Positions 16,571 to 24,949 of a stretch of DNA of 64,000 nucleotides are shown in pieces. A model generated the notes under the pieces. That model was given only the letters and a program-made list of their open reading frames with translations. It was not told the origin of the DNA and did no database searches. Source of the stretch: Desulfurobacteriaceae bacterium (GTDB lineage: Bacteria; Aquificota; Aquificia; Desulfurobacteriales; Desulfurobacteriaceae); NCBI GenBank assembly GCA_027068415.1, contig JAMOTD010000006.1, positions 62,001-126,000 on the forward strand, written 5' to 3'. The translations under genes and the position numbers were made by a program. Positions within the stretch are counted from its first letter, which is position 1. Every line of letters begins with the position of its first letter.

Positions 16571-18403
16571 CTAAACAAAAAGAGTAATGAGAACAAGGGT
16601 TATTACGCCTGCAACGAAGTAGGTAAGGTAGTCAATAAGGTCGCCGGTCTGTATCTTCCTGCACCTGTCCCAGCAGGCGAGGGAGAGCTTGGCGGTTCCG
16701 TTTACAGCACCGTCAACGATGTTCGTATCAACCCACTCAACCGCCTTGGCAATTGAGCCGTAGAAGACGTGTCTGCAGAGCCACTTAATTGCGGCATCAA
16801 CGTACCAGCCGTTGTAGAGGAAATCGTTGAGCCCCTTACCCAGGGGGTGAGCTAAGAACTTGGCGGTTGAGATAACCTTCTTGTAGTAGATGAGGAAGAC
16901 AATCCCGAAGAGGATAAACATTACAGTTAGGGTTGCAACGAGAAGGTTGAGGTATAAGGGCTCGTGGACTTCTCCTCCGGCTATGAAGTGGATAATCTTT
17001 TCCTTAAAGAAGGGAATCAGAATCGTCATAGAGGCAAGAACGTAGAGGGGAATCAGCATTATGGGGTAAGCCTCTTTGGCGTGTTTTGAGTTATCAGAGG
17101 GCTCGCCGGTAAAGACAACGAACCAGAGCCTGAAGCCGTAAGCTATACAGAGAACGGCGGCAATAAAGGTCAGCCAGAAGATTACGGGGTTTCCGTAGGA
17201 GTAAACTGCAGCAAGAACCCAGTCCTTACTGAAGAAACCGTTAAAGGGAGGAACGCCAGCAAGGGCGAGGATTCCCACCAGGAACAGGAAACCGGTCTGA
17301 GGCATGTACTTTAAAAGCCCTCCTAACTTAAAGGCGTCCTTTGTGTGGTGGGTCATGTGGATAACGGCACCTGCGGCTAAGAAGAGGAGTGCCTTAAAGA
17401 TTGCGTGGTTCATAAGGTGAAAGACTCCCGCAACCGCAGAGCCTACGCCGATTGCAACAAACATAAGGGCAAGGTGCTCCATAGTTGAGAAGGCGAGAAT
17501 TTTCTTAATTTCGGTATGAGCAAGGGCACCTGTTGCCGCAATGAAGGCCGAGATTGCACCTACAAAGGCAACGACAATCAGGGCGTGGGAGTAGTCAAAG
17601 AAGGGAAAGAGCCTTGCAACCATGTAAACGCCTGCGTTAACCATCGTAGCGGCGTGGATTAGGGCAGAAACCGTTGTGGGACCTTCCATAGCGTCAAGGA
17701 GCCACGGGAATAGGGGGAACTGGGCGGACTTACCGATTGCTCCGATGAAGAGGAGGATTGAAATAAGGAGACCGAGCTTAACGCTGAAGGCTCCGGCAAC
17801 GGCAAGGGCATTGAGCTCCTGAAACTCAATGGTCCCCAGTAAAACCCACGCAACGATTATACCCGCAAGCATAAAGACGTCGCCGAAGCGGGTCATAACG
17901 AATGCCTTTAAGGCCGCCTCTGCAGCACTCTTCTTCCAATACCAGTAGCCAATTAAGAGGTACGAGCAAAGGCCTACGCCTTCCCAGAAGATGTACAGGC
18001 CTAAAAGGTTGCTCACGAAGACCAGACCTACCATTGAGCCGATGAAGAAGAGCTTCTCAAAGTAGTACCTCTCCGGAGACTCGTCCTCCTCCATGTATCC
18101 CCTTGAGAAGACGATGTCAAGGAAGCCGATTCCGGTGGCTATCAAGGCCATCAGAATAGCCAAGTTGTCAACGTAAATCCCGAGGGGAACTTTAAAGGAA
18201 CCGAAGGAGAACCAGTTAAAGTGGTGGACGATGGGGTGCTCGTGGAGGTTTAAAGCGATGTAGCAGGAGAGGATAAAGCCGAGAAGACCGGTAGCGGCAG
18301 CAACCCAGAACGAAGCCCACTTCTCAATGTAGTGGCCTACGAGGAAGGCAAGAATGCTGCCTACGAAGAAGATTGCTATTGTCAGGTAGACGATGCTCTC
18401 CAT
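16571..18403 (-). CDS. nuoL: Complex I subunit NuoL
   Basis: Largest antiporter-like membrane subunit, 610 aa, with the N-terminal NADH5-type core (LGLYIFWEGVGLCSYLLIG, then KSAQFPLFPWLLDAMEGPT and HAATMVNAGVYMVARL) and a C-terminal extension of about 150 aa that in known structures includes the long lateral helix. The loop FHLMNHAIFKALLFLAAGAV is typical. It sits between nuoK and nuoM in the canonical order. Confidence 0.96.
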   Translation of the reverse strand: MESIVYLTIAIFFVGSILAFLVGHYIEKWASFWVAAATGLLGFILSCYIALNLHEHPIVHHFNWFSFGSFKVPLGIYVDNLAILMALIATGIGFLDIVFSRGYMEEDESPERYYFEKLFFIGSMVGLVFVSNLLGLYIFWEGVGLCSYLLIGYWYWKKSAAEAALKAFVMTRFGDVFMLAGIIVAWVLLGTIEFQELNALAVAGAFSVKLGLLISILLFIGAIGKSAQFPLFPWLLDAMEGPTTVSALIHAATMVNAGVYMVARLFPFFDYSHALIVVAFVGAISAFIAATGALAHTEIKKILAFSTMEHLALMFVAIGVGSAVAGVFHLMNHAIFKALLFLAAGAVIHMTHHTKDAFKLGGLLKYMPQTGFLFLVGILALAGVPPFNGFFSKDWVLAAVYSYGNPVIFWLTFIAAVLCIAYGFRLWFVVFTGEPSDNSKHAKEAYPIMLIPLYVLASMTILIPFFKEKIIHFIAGGEVHEPLYLNLLVATLTVMFILFGIVFLIYYKKVISTAKFLAHPLGKGLNDFLYNGWYVDAAIKWLCRHVFYGSIAKAVEWVDTNIVDGAVNGTAKLSLACWDRCRKIQTGDLIDYLTYFVAGVITLVLITLFV

Positions 18404-18404
18404 C

Positions 18405-18713
18405 TTACCACCTCAGGTTCCTGATTTTTGATGGAATAACTTCTCCGAAGCGCTTGTAGAAGACTATTACGATTGCAAGGCCAACGGCAGCCTCAAGGGC
18501 CGCAAGCCCTATCGTAAAGAATGTAAAGATTTCTCCGTCAACGTTCCTCTGGGCCGAGAAGATTACGAAGTTTATGTTTGCGGCGTTGATTATCATCTCA
18601 ACGGCAAAAAGCATCCTGATTACCGACTTCCTTGAAAGGAGCCCGTAAACCCCTACGGCCAAAAGGGAGAATGAGAGAAATAGGTATGCGTGAACATCTG
18701 CCTCTAAAAGCAT
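18405..18713 (-). CDS. nuoK: Complex I subunit NuoK
   Basis: Small membrane subunit, 102 aa with three predicted helices. It contains the conserved acidic positions in MLFAVEMIINAANINFV and ALEAAVGLAIVIVFYKR. One base separates it from nuoJ and one from nuoL, so translation is probably coupled. MLLEADVHAY begins at ATG 18713. Confidence 0.95.
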   Translation of the reverse strand: MLLEADVHAYLFLSFSLLAVGVYGLLSRKSVIRMLFAVEMIINAANINFVIFSAQRNVDGEIFTFFTIGLAALEAAVGLAIVIVFYKRFGEVIPSKIRNLRW

Positions 18714-18714
18714 T

Positions 18715-19197
18715 TTAGCCGGCCTCCCTCTTCTTCGTAATTATGGCGTTGGCCATGTAGAGTATTGCGGCAACTATAAAGCCGAGAACTATCGTGAAGA
18801 ATGAGTACTTCTCAACGAAGACAGTTCCAAGGAGCTCTGTAGAGTAGGTCTTGAACGGAAAGGTATCTATAGCACTTGCAAAGCTGAAGATTACTCCAAC
18901 TATGAGGAGAATAAGGCTTACGACGATAGCCCTTACAGCCTTCCCGGGAGGCTTCTTGTAGCTCTCGCCAATCATCATAATCGCAAAGAGAACCAGAATC
19001 GTTACGCCTCCTGCGTAGATTGCAAGCTGGACGCCTCCTAAAACCGGCATGTTGAGGCCGAAGTAAACAAGGGCTATCTCTGACAGAAGAACGACGAAGG
19101 AGACTGCCGCCCAGAGGAGCGATGAGGCCTCAAGGGCTATTATGGCCGATGCAATTATTATTACGTAGATAATCCAGAAGTAGATGTTCCCCGTCAT
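18715..19197 (-). CDS. nuoJ: Complex I subunit NuoJ
   Basis: Membrane subunit of 160 aa with five predicted helices. The conserved helix-3 region is LNMPVLGGVQLAIYAGGVTILVLF, where ND6-type subunits carry the pi-bulge Gly and Tyr. The start overlaps the nuoI stop by four bases. Confidence 0.95.
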   Translation of the reverse strand: MTGNIYFWIIYVIIIASAIIALEASSLLWAAVSFVVLLSEIALVYFGLNMPVLGGVQLAIYAGGVTILVLFAIMMIGESYKKPPGKAVRAIVVSLILLIVGVIFSFASAIDTFPFKTYSTELLGTVFVEKYSFFTIVLGFIVAAILYMANAIITKKREAG

Positions 19198-19715
19198 TTC
19201 TCCTCCTTTTTCTTTGCGGCCGCCTGCTGTTTCTTCTTCAGGGCCTCCTGCTTTTTCTTCTCAAGGAGCTCCTCCATCTTCTTCGCCTTTTCAATCGCCT
19301 CTTCAAGGTTTTCAGGCTCAAAGATAAACTTTGACAGGTTATCCCACGTTCCGGGCTCAACAATCATTCTGTACTCGTCGGTCAGCTTTATGGCCTTTTC
19401 GGGCTTTGTGGGGCAGGCGTCCTCACACAGGCCGCAGAAGATACACTCATTTGCCCTTACTTTCGGAACGGCACGGGGCTTTTTAACACCGGTAGGAACC
19501 ATCTCTATACAGTTAACGGGGCAGGCCCTTGCACACATTGAGCAGCCGATGCACAGGTCTGCCTTTATAACGTGCTTCCCCCTGTAGCGGAGCTCCCTCC
19601 TAATCCCCTTATCCCACCAAATTTCTGTAGCCTTGGGCGCAAAGAGGGCCTTTGTCACCCTTATAACTTTCTTGGTAGCCTCTATGGGCAGTAAGAGGGT
19701 CTCCTTAATCTCCAT
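19194..19715 (-). CDS. nuoI: Complex I subunit NuoI (two [4Fe-4S] clusters)
   Basis: Ferredoxin-like subunit carrying clusters N6a and N6b between the hydrophilic arm and subunit NuoB. The two motifs are CIGCSMCARACP (about residue 56) and CIFCGLCEDACP (about residue 92), both complete. The C-terminal 50 residues form an unusual Lys/Glu/Ala-rich charged tail (repeated KKK and EEL units) after residue 125, longer than in common NuoI. Because NuoEFG are absent here, this subunit could also be where electrons from a ferredoxin enter; that is inference. Confidence 0.94.
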   Translation of the reverse strand: MEIKETLLLPIEATKKVIRVTKALFAPKATEIWWDKGIRRELRYRGKHVIKADLCIGCSMCARACPVNCIEMVPTGVKKPRAVPKVRANECIFCGLCEDACPTKPEKAIKLTDEYRMIVEPGTWDNLSKFIFEPENLEEAIEKAKKMEELLEKKKQEALKKKQQAAAKKKEEK

Positions 19716-19731
19716 TACTTACCTCTCCTTT

Positions 19732-20676
19732 CTAAGAGATGAACATCTTCACAAGGATTACGAATGCAAGGTTTAAGAGCGCAAGGGGAGTTAAAACCTT
19801 CCAGCAGAACCTTAAAAGCTGGTCCATTCTGATACGGGGAGTTGAAGCCCTCACGACGAAGGTAAAGATGTAGAGGAAGGAGAGCTTTATAAAAAACCAG
19901 AGAATTCCCGGAAGAACGGGCCCCTTAAAGCCGCCAAGGAAAAGAATTACGGCAACCGAGTAGAGGGCAAAGAGCTCAACAAGTTTAGAGAGAGCAAGAA
20001 TTGCGTAGTTGAAGCCGCCGAACTCGGTCAAAAATCCGTAAACAATCTCCTGCTCGGCCTCAGGAATGTCAAAAGGGGGACGGTCAGTAACAATCAAAGT
20101 TGCCGTTATGAAAATCAGGAATGCCGGAAGGAGAATGAGGAATGAGAGGATGGAGCTCTCCTTAACAATCTCCATAAAGTTGAGGGTACCGAAGAAGACT
20201 GCAGCAGCAAGGGCTGAAAGCCAAAGGGGAATCTCTCCCGAAATCATCTGGTTAACTACCCTCAATCCTCCTATGAAGGAGTACTTACTCCTTGAGACCC
20301 AACCTGCGTAGAAGAAAACGGGGGGCATACCTGTAACAAGGGCAAGGATTATGAGAAGGTCAAAGCTGGTGCTGACGACCCAACTGCCTTCAGAGAAGGG
20401 TATGAAGGCTATCAGCATTACAACCATAATGAAGGCGACAAAGGGAATAAGGGAGTAGAGGAGCTTGTTTGCCCTCCTCTGGATGATGAACTCTTTTTGA
20501 AAAAGCTTAAAGATGTCGGCAGTTGTCTGAAGAAGACCCCACTTACCGACGTAGAAAGGCCCCGTCCTAAGGTGGGCGTCGGCCAATACCTTCCTCTCAA
20601 AGTAGAAAATCATAAGGAAGACTATCAGCAGGAAAACAAATCCCGGAAAGAAAAGGGCTTTCAGCCACGCTTCCAT
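19732..20676 (-). CDS. nuoH: Complex I subunit NuoH
   Basis: Quinone-site membrane subunit, 314 aa, eight predicted helices. Diagnostic segments are YFERKVLADAHLRTGPFYVG (YxERK and RxGP), LQTTADIFKLFQKEF, and ATLIVTDRPPFDIPEAEQEIVYGFLTEFGG with conserved acidic residues. In most organisms nuoG precedes this gene; here nuoD ends only 10 bases upstream, so E, F and G are absent rather than displaced by a few bases. Confidence 0.96.
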   Translation of the reverse strand: MEAWLKALFFPGFVFLLIVFLMIFYFERKVLADAHLRTGPFYVGKWGLLQTTADIFKLFQKEFIIQRRANKLLYSLIPFVAFIMVVMLIAFIPFSEGSWVVSTSFDLLIILALVTGMPPVFFYAGWVSRSKYSFIGGLRVVNQMISGEIPLWLSALAAAVFFGTLNFMEIVKESSILSFLILLPAFLIFITATLIVTDRPPFDIPEAEQEIVYGFLTEFGGFNYAILALSKLVELFALYSVAVILFLGGFKGPVLPGILWFFIKLSFLYIFTFVVRASTPRIRMDQLLRFCWKVLTPLALLNLAFVILVKMFIS

Positions 20677-20686
20677 TTCAATCCTC

Positions 20687-21856
20687 CTACCTGTCTATGT
20701 CGCCGTGGCACATGTATAGTGATGCAAAAATCACGGGAACGTCGGCCAACTTAACGTTCTTCATCATCTCGGGTATCGCCCAGAGGTTGGCAAAGGATGG
20801 AGCTCTCATCTTGAGCCTGTAAGGCCCCGTTCCGCCGTTGCTGATAAGGTGAAAGCCGAAGCAACCTCTTGCCCACTCAACGTTAACGTAGGCCTCTCCC
20901 GCAGGTACCTTAACTGGGAACTTTGTCCTGTAATCTCCTTCGGGAAGACCTTCAATTGCCTGCCTAATAATCTTGGCAGACTCAATCAGCTCCTCCCAGA
21001 TTACGAGGTACCTTGCGTAGGCGTCCCCTTCCTCTTTGGTAATAACCTTAAAGTCAAGCTCACCGTAGGCGGCATAGGGGTAATCCTTCCTTATATCCGA
21101 GGAAACTCCCGAAGCCCTGAGGGCAGGCCCGGCAAGCCCCAGCTCAATCGCTCTCTCCTTTGAGACCTTACCTACCCCGACGCTCCTAACCTTTAAAGTG
21201 GGGTTGTCTATAAAGACCTCACCGTAGCGGGGGATAAACTCATTCTCAAGGAAGTCAACGGCCGTAACCATCTTCTCTATAAACTTTCCGGTAGGCTCGT
21301 ACCTCACGCCGCCGGGAACTATTGAGGCCGTTGCAATTCTTTGACCGGAGTAAACCTCAAAAGCATCAAGGAACTTCTCCCTGGCAATAAGAGCCCACTG
21401 CATAGGAGTGTGAACGCCGAGAACTCCGACAAAGCTACCCAGACCTATCAGGTGACTTACGATTCTCCCGCCCTCACAGAGGATAGTCCTAATGTAGTCG
21501 GCCTTCTTTGGAACCTTAACTCCGGCAATCTTCTCGGCGGCTATTGAGTAGCCGGTCATCGTTCCGAAGTTGTCTATAAAGCAAGCCCTCTCAACGTTAA
21601 CTATGGCGTTAATCCAAGTCCTGTACTCAACGAGCTTCTCAAGGAGCCTCAGAACGTAGCCTATGTCCGGGTCAACCTTAACGACCTCGTCTCCGTCAAC
21701 CCAGACCTTTAACCTCATGGGGCCGGAAGCCGGATGCTGAACACCCCAGTTAAGCTGTAATAACTTTTCCTGTAAAAGCCCCAAATCTTCGCCGGAAACC
21801 TCTTTGCTCTCCTCAACTACAAAGGTGTAGCCGGCAGTAGCTATGCTGTTTCCCAT
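20687..21856 (-). CDS. nuoD: Complex I subunit NuoD (49 kDa type)
   Basis: Hydrophilic-arm subunit forming part of the quinone pocket, 389 aa. Landmarks are LQLNWGVQHPASGPMRLKVWVDGDEV at the N-terminus (NWGVQHPASG), DIGYVLRLLEKLVEYRTW and VERACFIDNFGT. The nickel ligands of related [NiFe] hydrogenases are not present: single Cys replace CxxC pairs (ERACFID; SLYMCHGDIDR at the C-terminus). The protein is therefore a NuoD and not a group 4 hydrogenase large subunit. It overlaps nuoC by one base. Confidence 0.95.
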   Translation of the reverse strand: MGNSIATAGYTFVVEESKEVSGEDLGLLQEKLLQLNWGVQHPASGPMRLKVWVDGDEVVKVDPDIGYVLRLLEKLVEYRTWINAIVNVERACFIDNFGTMTGYSIAAEKIAGVKVPKKADYIRTILCEGGRIVSHLIGLGSFVGVLGVHTPMQWALIAREKFLDAFEVYSGQRIATASIVPGGVRYEPTGKFIEKMVTAVDFLENEFIPRYGEVFIDNPTLKVRSVGVGKVSKERAIELGLAGPALRASGVSSDIRKDYPYAAYGELDFKVITKEEGDAYARYLVIWEELIESAKIIRQAIEGLPEGDYRTKFPVKVPAGEAYVNVEWARGCFGFHLISNGGTGPYRLKMRAPSFANLWAIPEMMKNVKLADVPVIFASLYMCHGDIDR

Positions 21857-22323
21857 TACTTCTTCTCCTTAGAGGGCTTTCTGTGCTTTTTAAAGTCGTA
21901 AGACTTCCTGAGAGGAAACCAGCCCTCAGCCCACTGGGGAAGGAGCATAACTTCAAGCCTCGGGTTGCCTATAAACTCAACCCCGAACATCTCCCAAGCC
22001 TCCCTCTCGTGGGGCTGGAGGGGCGGAAAGATATCGTGAACGCTGGGGACTGTTAAGTCGTTTTCGGGAAGGTTAACCCTTACCATCACGAGCTTTTTAA
22101 GCTCAAGGTTTTCAAGGAGGTAGTTAACCTGAAATCCCTTACCCTTGGGAGTGTAGTCAACGACGGAGACAGTATGGGGGTACTTAAAGCCCTGCTCCTT
22201 CAGGAATTTGAGGAGCTCCCTAAGGGAGTTCCTCTCCCCGTGAACGAGGAGAATGTTGGTATCGTAGGGCTCACTTTCAAAACCGAACTTTTCTTTAACT
22301 TTCTCCTTTATCTCCTCAAGCAT
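21856..22323 (-). CDS. nuoC: Complex I subunit NuoC (30 kDa type)
   Basis: Hydrophilic-arm scaffold subunit of 155 aa. The family signature appears as HDIFPPLQPHEREAWEMFGVEFIGNPRLEVMLLP, quoted in part: EREAWEMFGVEF. The C-terminus WFPLRKSYDFKKHRKP is typical. It is separate from NuoD, unlike the CD fusion of enterobacteria. It lies 12 bases after nuoB. Confidence 0.94.
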   Translation of the reverse strand: MLEEIKEKVKEKFGFESEPYDTNILLVHGERNSLRELLKFLKEQGFKYPHTVSVVDYTPKGKGFQVNYLLENLELKKLVMVRVNLPENDLTVPSVHDIFPPLQPHEREAWEMFGVEFIGNPRLEVMLLPQWAEGWFPLRKSYDFKKHRKPSKEKK

Positions 22324-22335
22324 GGCCGGTCCTCT

Positions 22336-22806
22336 TTAGTAGGGTATCTCTTCCATACGGTTGGGGTACTTCTTGGCTGCGTTCTCCCTATCCCTGAGGA
22401 TAATCTCCTTTAGCCTCAGGAGGCCCTCTAAAGTGGCCTCGGGGTTTGGCGGGCAGCCTGCAACGAAGACGTCAAAGGGAATGTACTGGGAGACATCTAC
22501 GGCAACAAAGTCCGAATCCCAGTAGGGGCCGCCTCCTGCAGCGCAGGCGCCCATTCCGAAGACGTACCTTGGCTCGGGCATCTGCTGGTAAACCCTCAGG
22601 AGAACGGGGAGAACCTTCCTTGAAACGAGCCCCGTAACTATTATGAAGTCGGCCTGTCTGGGGCTGGGAACCATTACAAAACCGTACCTTTCCCAGTCAA
22701 ACCTTGGGCTCATGAGTGCCAGAACTTCCAAAGAACAGCAACCGCTACAGAAGTGAACTCCCCATGGGGAGTTTGAGCGGCTCCAGTCAAAGAACTTTAA
22801 AATCAT
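22336..22806 (-). CDS. nuoB: Complex I subunit NuoB (cluster N2)
   Basis: 156 aa subunit holding [4Fe-4S] cluster N2, the last electron carrier before quinone. The tandem cysteines are in FCSGCCSLEVLALMSPRFD (about residue 21), with further ligands in FGMGACAAGGGPYW and FVAGCPPNPEA. It starts four bases before the nuoA stop. All four cluster cysteines are present. Confidence 0.96.
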   Translation of the reverse strand: MILKFFDWSRSNSPWGVHFCSGCCSLEVLALMSPRFDWERYGFVMVPSPRQADFIIVTGLVSRKVLPVLLRVYQQMPEPRYVFGMGACAAGGGPYWDSDFVAVDVSQYIPFDVFVAGCPPNPEATLEGLLRLKEIILRDRENAAKKYPNRMEEIPY

Positions 22807-23138
22807 CTCCTGTTTCCTCCAATCATTATGTAGGAGAGGGGAACCATCAGGAGGAGTGAGAATAGGATAAAAACCCAGCCGAACTTGGGGTCTCCCTTAC
22901 CTACGGAGTAGAGGACGAAGAAGACCCCGGCTATATCCATTGCGATAAAGATGATTGCGTAGAAGTAGTACTGGAAGTTAACGCTTGAGATAATAGGTTC
23001 AGGAGCCGGAAGACCACACTCGTAAGTATCCTCCTTAACGGGATGGGGGTTCTTGGGGGCTACGGCAACCGACATAATCCAGAGGGCAAGGCCGAGAGCA
23101 GCTATAACCGATATGAAGACAATGAAGTTGTAGAGCAT
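22803..23138 (-). CDS. nuoA: Complex I subunit NuoA
   Basis: First gene of the operon; 111 aa with three transmembrane helices and the conserved loop KEDTYECGLPAPEPI (with the Cys and Glu-Cys-Gly typical of the family) and YFYAIIFIAMDIAGVFF. ATG at 23138 is preceded by AAAGGAGAGGG. Upstream lie two promoter-like arrangements and a triple TTTACA repeat. Confidence 0.95.
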   Translation of the reverse strand: MLYNFIVFISVIAALGLALWIMSVAVAPKNPHPVKEDTYECGLPAPEPIISSVNFQYYFYAIIFIAMDIAGVFFVLYSVGKGDPKFGWVFILFSLLLMVPLSYIMIGGNRR

Positions 23139-23179
23139 AACCCTCTCCTTTAAGTGTAGATAAAGATGATGTTATCAAA

Positions 23180-23208
23180 CTGTAAAAGAATTGTAAACAA
23201 TCTGTAAA
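23180..23208 (-). repeat. Three TTTACA direct repeats with 11-base spacing before nuoA
   Basis: Read on the minus strand the sequence is TTTACAG-N4-TTTACAA-N4-TTTACAG (plus-strand CTGTAAA at 23180-23186, TTGTAAA at 23191-23197, CTGTAAA at 23202-23208). Seven-base repeats every 11 bases are the arrangement bound by OmpR/PhoB-type response regulators (Pho boxes). The array lies 42-70 bases before the nuoA start and after the pstB stop. The repeat nearest nuoA could double as a -35 box, with TATCTA 18 bases further on. Confidence 0.6.
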
Positions 23209-23222
23209 AGGTTCATCAAGGA

Positions 23223-23252
23223 ATTTTAAGATAAGGAAAGGGAGATAGTCAA
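23223..23252 (-). promoter_or_regulatory. Candidate promoter TTGACT-N18-TAAAAT upstream of nuoA
   Basis: On the minus strand TTGACT (23252-23247) is followed after 18 bases by TAAAAT (23228-23223). Transcription would start near 23216 and the TTTACA repeats would then fall in the first 40 transcribed bases, where a bound regulator would block elongation. A second possible promoter uses the last TTTACA repeat. Which is used cannot be decided here. Confidence 0.5.
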
Positions 23253-23296
23253 GTATTAAGAAACCCTAAAATTATGTTATCGCTATTATTTTATTT

Positions 23297-24094
23297 TTAA
23301 CCAAACCTTCCTGTGATGTAGTCTTCGGTGAGCTTGACCTTCGGGGTGATAAAGATGTCCTCGGTTCTGTTAAACTCTATCAGCTCCCCCAGGTACATGA
23401 AGGCAGTATAGTCGGAAACCCTCGCCGCCTGCTGCATGTTGTGGGTAACTATGATTATCGTCAGCTTATCTCTGAAGCTCACAACGAGCTCCTCAATCTT
23501 TGCAGTTGAAATCGGGTCAAGGGCACTGGTGGGCTCGTCAAAGAGGAGGACTTCGGGCTCAACGGCTATAGCCCTGGCTATGCAGAGCCTCTGCTGCTGA
23601 CCACCCGAAAGACCAGAGGCTGGGTCTTTAAGCCTGTCCTTAACCTCATCCCAGAGGGCTGCGTCCTTCAAAGCCTTCTCAACCCTATCCTCAAGCTCGC
23701 TCTTGTTCTTTATACCTTTTAGCCTCAAACCGTAAGCAACGTTGTCAAAGATTGACATAGGAAAGGCAGTAGGCTTCTGGAAGACCATTCCGACGCGGCT
23801 TCTGAGTTTTATGAGGTCGTAGTCCTTTTCAAGGATGTTCTCGCCGTCAAGGAGGATTCTCCCCTCGTAGCGGTTCCCTGGGTAAAGGTCGTGCATCCTG
23901 TTAAAGCACCTAAGGAGAGTAGTCTTTCCGCAACCCGAAGGACCGATTAAGGCGGTTATCCTCTTTTCGGGAACCTTGAAGGAGATGTTCTTAAGGGCGT
24001 GCTTATTCCCGTAGTAGAAGTTAAGGTTCTCTACGACTATCTTCGGGGGCTCTGCGGGCTCTATTATGAAGCGCTCTTTTGTATTAAGCTCCAT
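23297..24094 (-). CDS. pstB: Phosphate ABC transporter ATP-binding protein
   Basis: 265 aa ATPase powering high-affinity phosphate uptake. Walker A is GPSGCGKTT (about residue 52), the Q-loop is [15 protein letters not shown], the ABC signature is LSGGQQQR, and Walker B is [12 protein letters not shown], with the H-loop in [10 protein letters not shown]. The [10 protein letters not shown] loop is specific to PstB. It follows pstA after 10 bases. No phoU gene follows, unlike in many pst operons. Confidence 0.96.
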   Translation of the reverse strand: MELNTKERFIIEPAEPPKIVVENLNFYYGNKHALKNISFKVPEKRITALIGPSGCGKTTLLRCFNRMHDLYPGNRYEGRILLDGENILEKDYDLIKLRSRVGMVFQKPTAFPMSIFDNVAYGLRLKGIKNKSELEDRVEKALKDAALWDEVKDRLKDPASGLSGGQQQRLCIARAIAVEPEVLLFDEPTSALDPISTAKIEELVVSFRDKLTIIIVTHNMQQAARVSDYTAFMYLGELIEFNRTEDIFITPKVKLTEDYITGRFG

Positions 24095-24104
24095 TTAATT
24101 CCTC

Positions 24105-24947
24105 CTACTTCTTAAACTTGTAGTGGGCTACTATCCTCCCCAAGATGTTTGTCCCGAGAACTCCGAAAGTTAAGAGAATTGCCGCCGCCCAGGCAAGCTC
24201 CTGCCAGTACTTGTAAGGGCTCATCGCGTAGTCGTACATCGTAACGGTAAGGGAGGCCATAGGCTGGAGCATGTTGAGTGTGAAGAAGTTGTTGTTAAAG
24301 GAGGTAAAGAGCAACGGAGCGGTTTCTCCGCCGATTCTCGCAACCGAGAGAATTACTCCGGTTATTATCCCAGTAATTGCAGCCCTGTAGACCACGTCTT
24401 TAATTACCCTGAACTTGGTAGCTCCCAGAGCGTAGGCCGCCTCACGGAGCTCCGGAGGGACCATTCTCAGCATGTCGTCTGTAGTCCTGACTATTATCGG
24501 AATCATCATAATCGCAAGGGAGAGAGAGCCTGCAAGCCCGGAGAAGTGCCCCAAGGGCTTAACCATAAGGGCGTAGATGAAGGTACCCACCACGATTGAG
24601 GGAATGCTCATCATTATGTCGGAAAGGTCCCTGACTATATTGGCAATTCGGCTGCTTTTGCCGTACTCGGAAAGGTAGGTTCCTGCCAAAATTCCGAGGG
24701 GAATGCCTATAACCGCTGCGGTCAGAACTATCAAAGTCTGGCCGACAATTGCGTGTTTTAAACCTCCGTGGTTGTCTCCCGGGGCGGGAGGGTCTCCGAG
24801 TATAACCTCAAGGGAGAGGGAACCGAGCCCCTTATACAGGAGAGTTCCCAAAATCCAGAAGAGCCAGATTAAGCCCAAAAGGGCAGCAAGGGTTGAGAGA
24901 ACGAGAACGAAGTTATTGATAATCTTCCTCTTCTTAAAGGCGTCCAC
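24105..24947 (-). CDS. pstA: Phosphate ABC transporter permease PstA
   Basis: 280 aa inner-membrane permease with about six helices. The EAA loop reads LREAAYALGATKFRVIKDVVYR, partly quoted here as EAAYALGATKF. The N-terminal loop contains GDPPAPGDNHGGLKHAIVG, a periplasmic segment seen in PstA. GTG start at 24947, with AGAGAGG upstream, two bases after the pstC stop. Confidence 0.94.
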   Translation of the reverse strand: MDAFKKRKIINNFVLVLSTLAALLGLIWLFWILGTLLYKGLGSLSLEVILGDPPAPGDNHGGLKHAIVGQTLIVLTAAVIGIPLGILAGTYLSEYGKSSRIANIVRDLSDIMMSIPSIVVGTFIYALMVKPLGHFSGLAGSLSLAIMMIPIIVRTTDDMLRMVPPELREAAYALGATKFRVIKDVVYRAAITGIITGVILSVARIGGETAPLLFTSFNNNFFTLNMLQPMASLTVTMYDYAMSPYKYWQELAWAAAILLTFGVLGTNILGRIVAHYKFKK

Positions 24948-24949
24948 CT

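Noticed and set aside
20687-21856. Possibility that the nuo cluster is a group 4 hydrogenase or ferredoxin-linked Mbx complex
   Set aside because: The NuoD homologue lacks both CxxC nickel ligand pairs, and the full set of NuoJ, K, L, M and N matches complex I.
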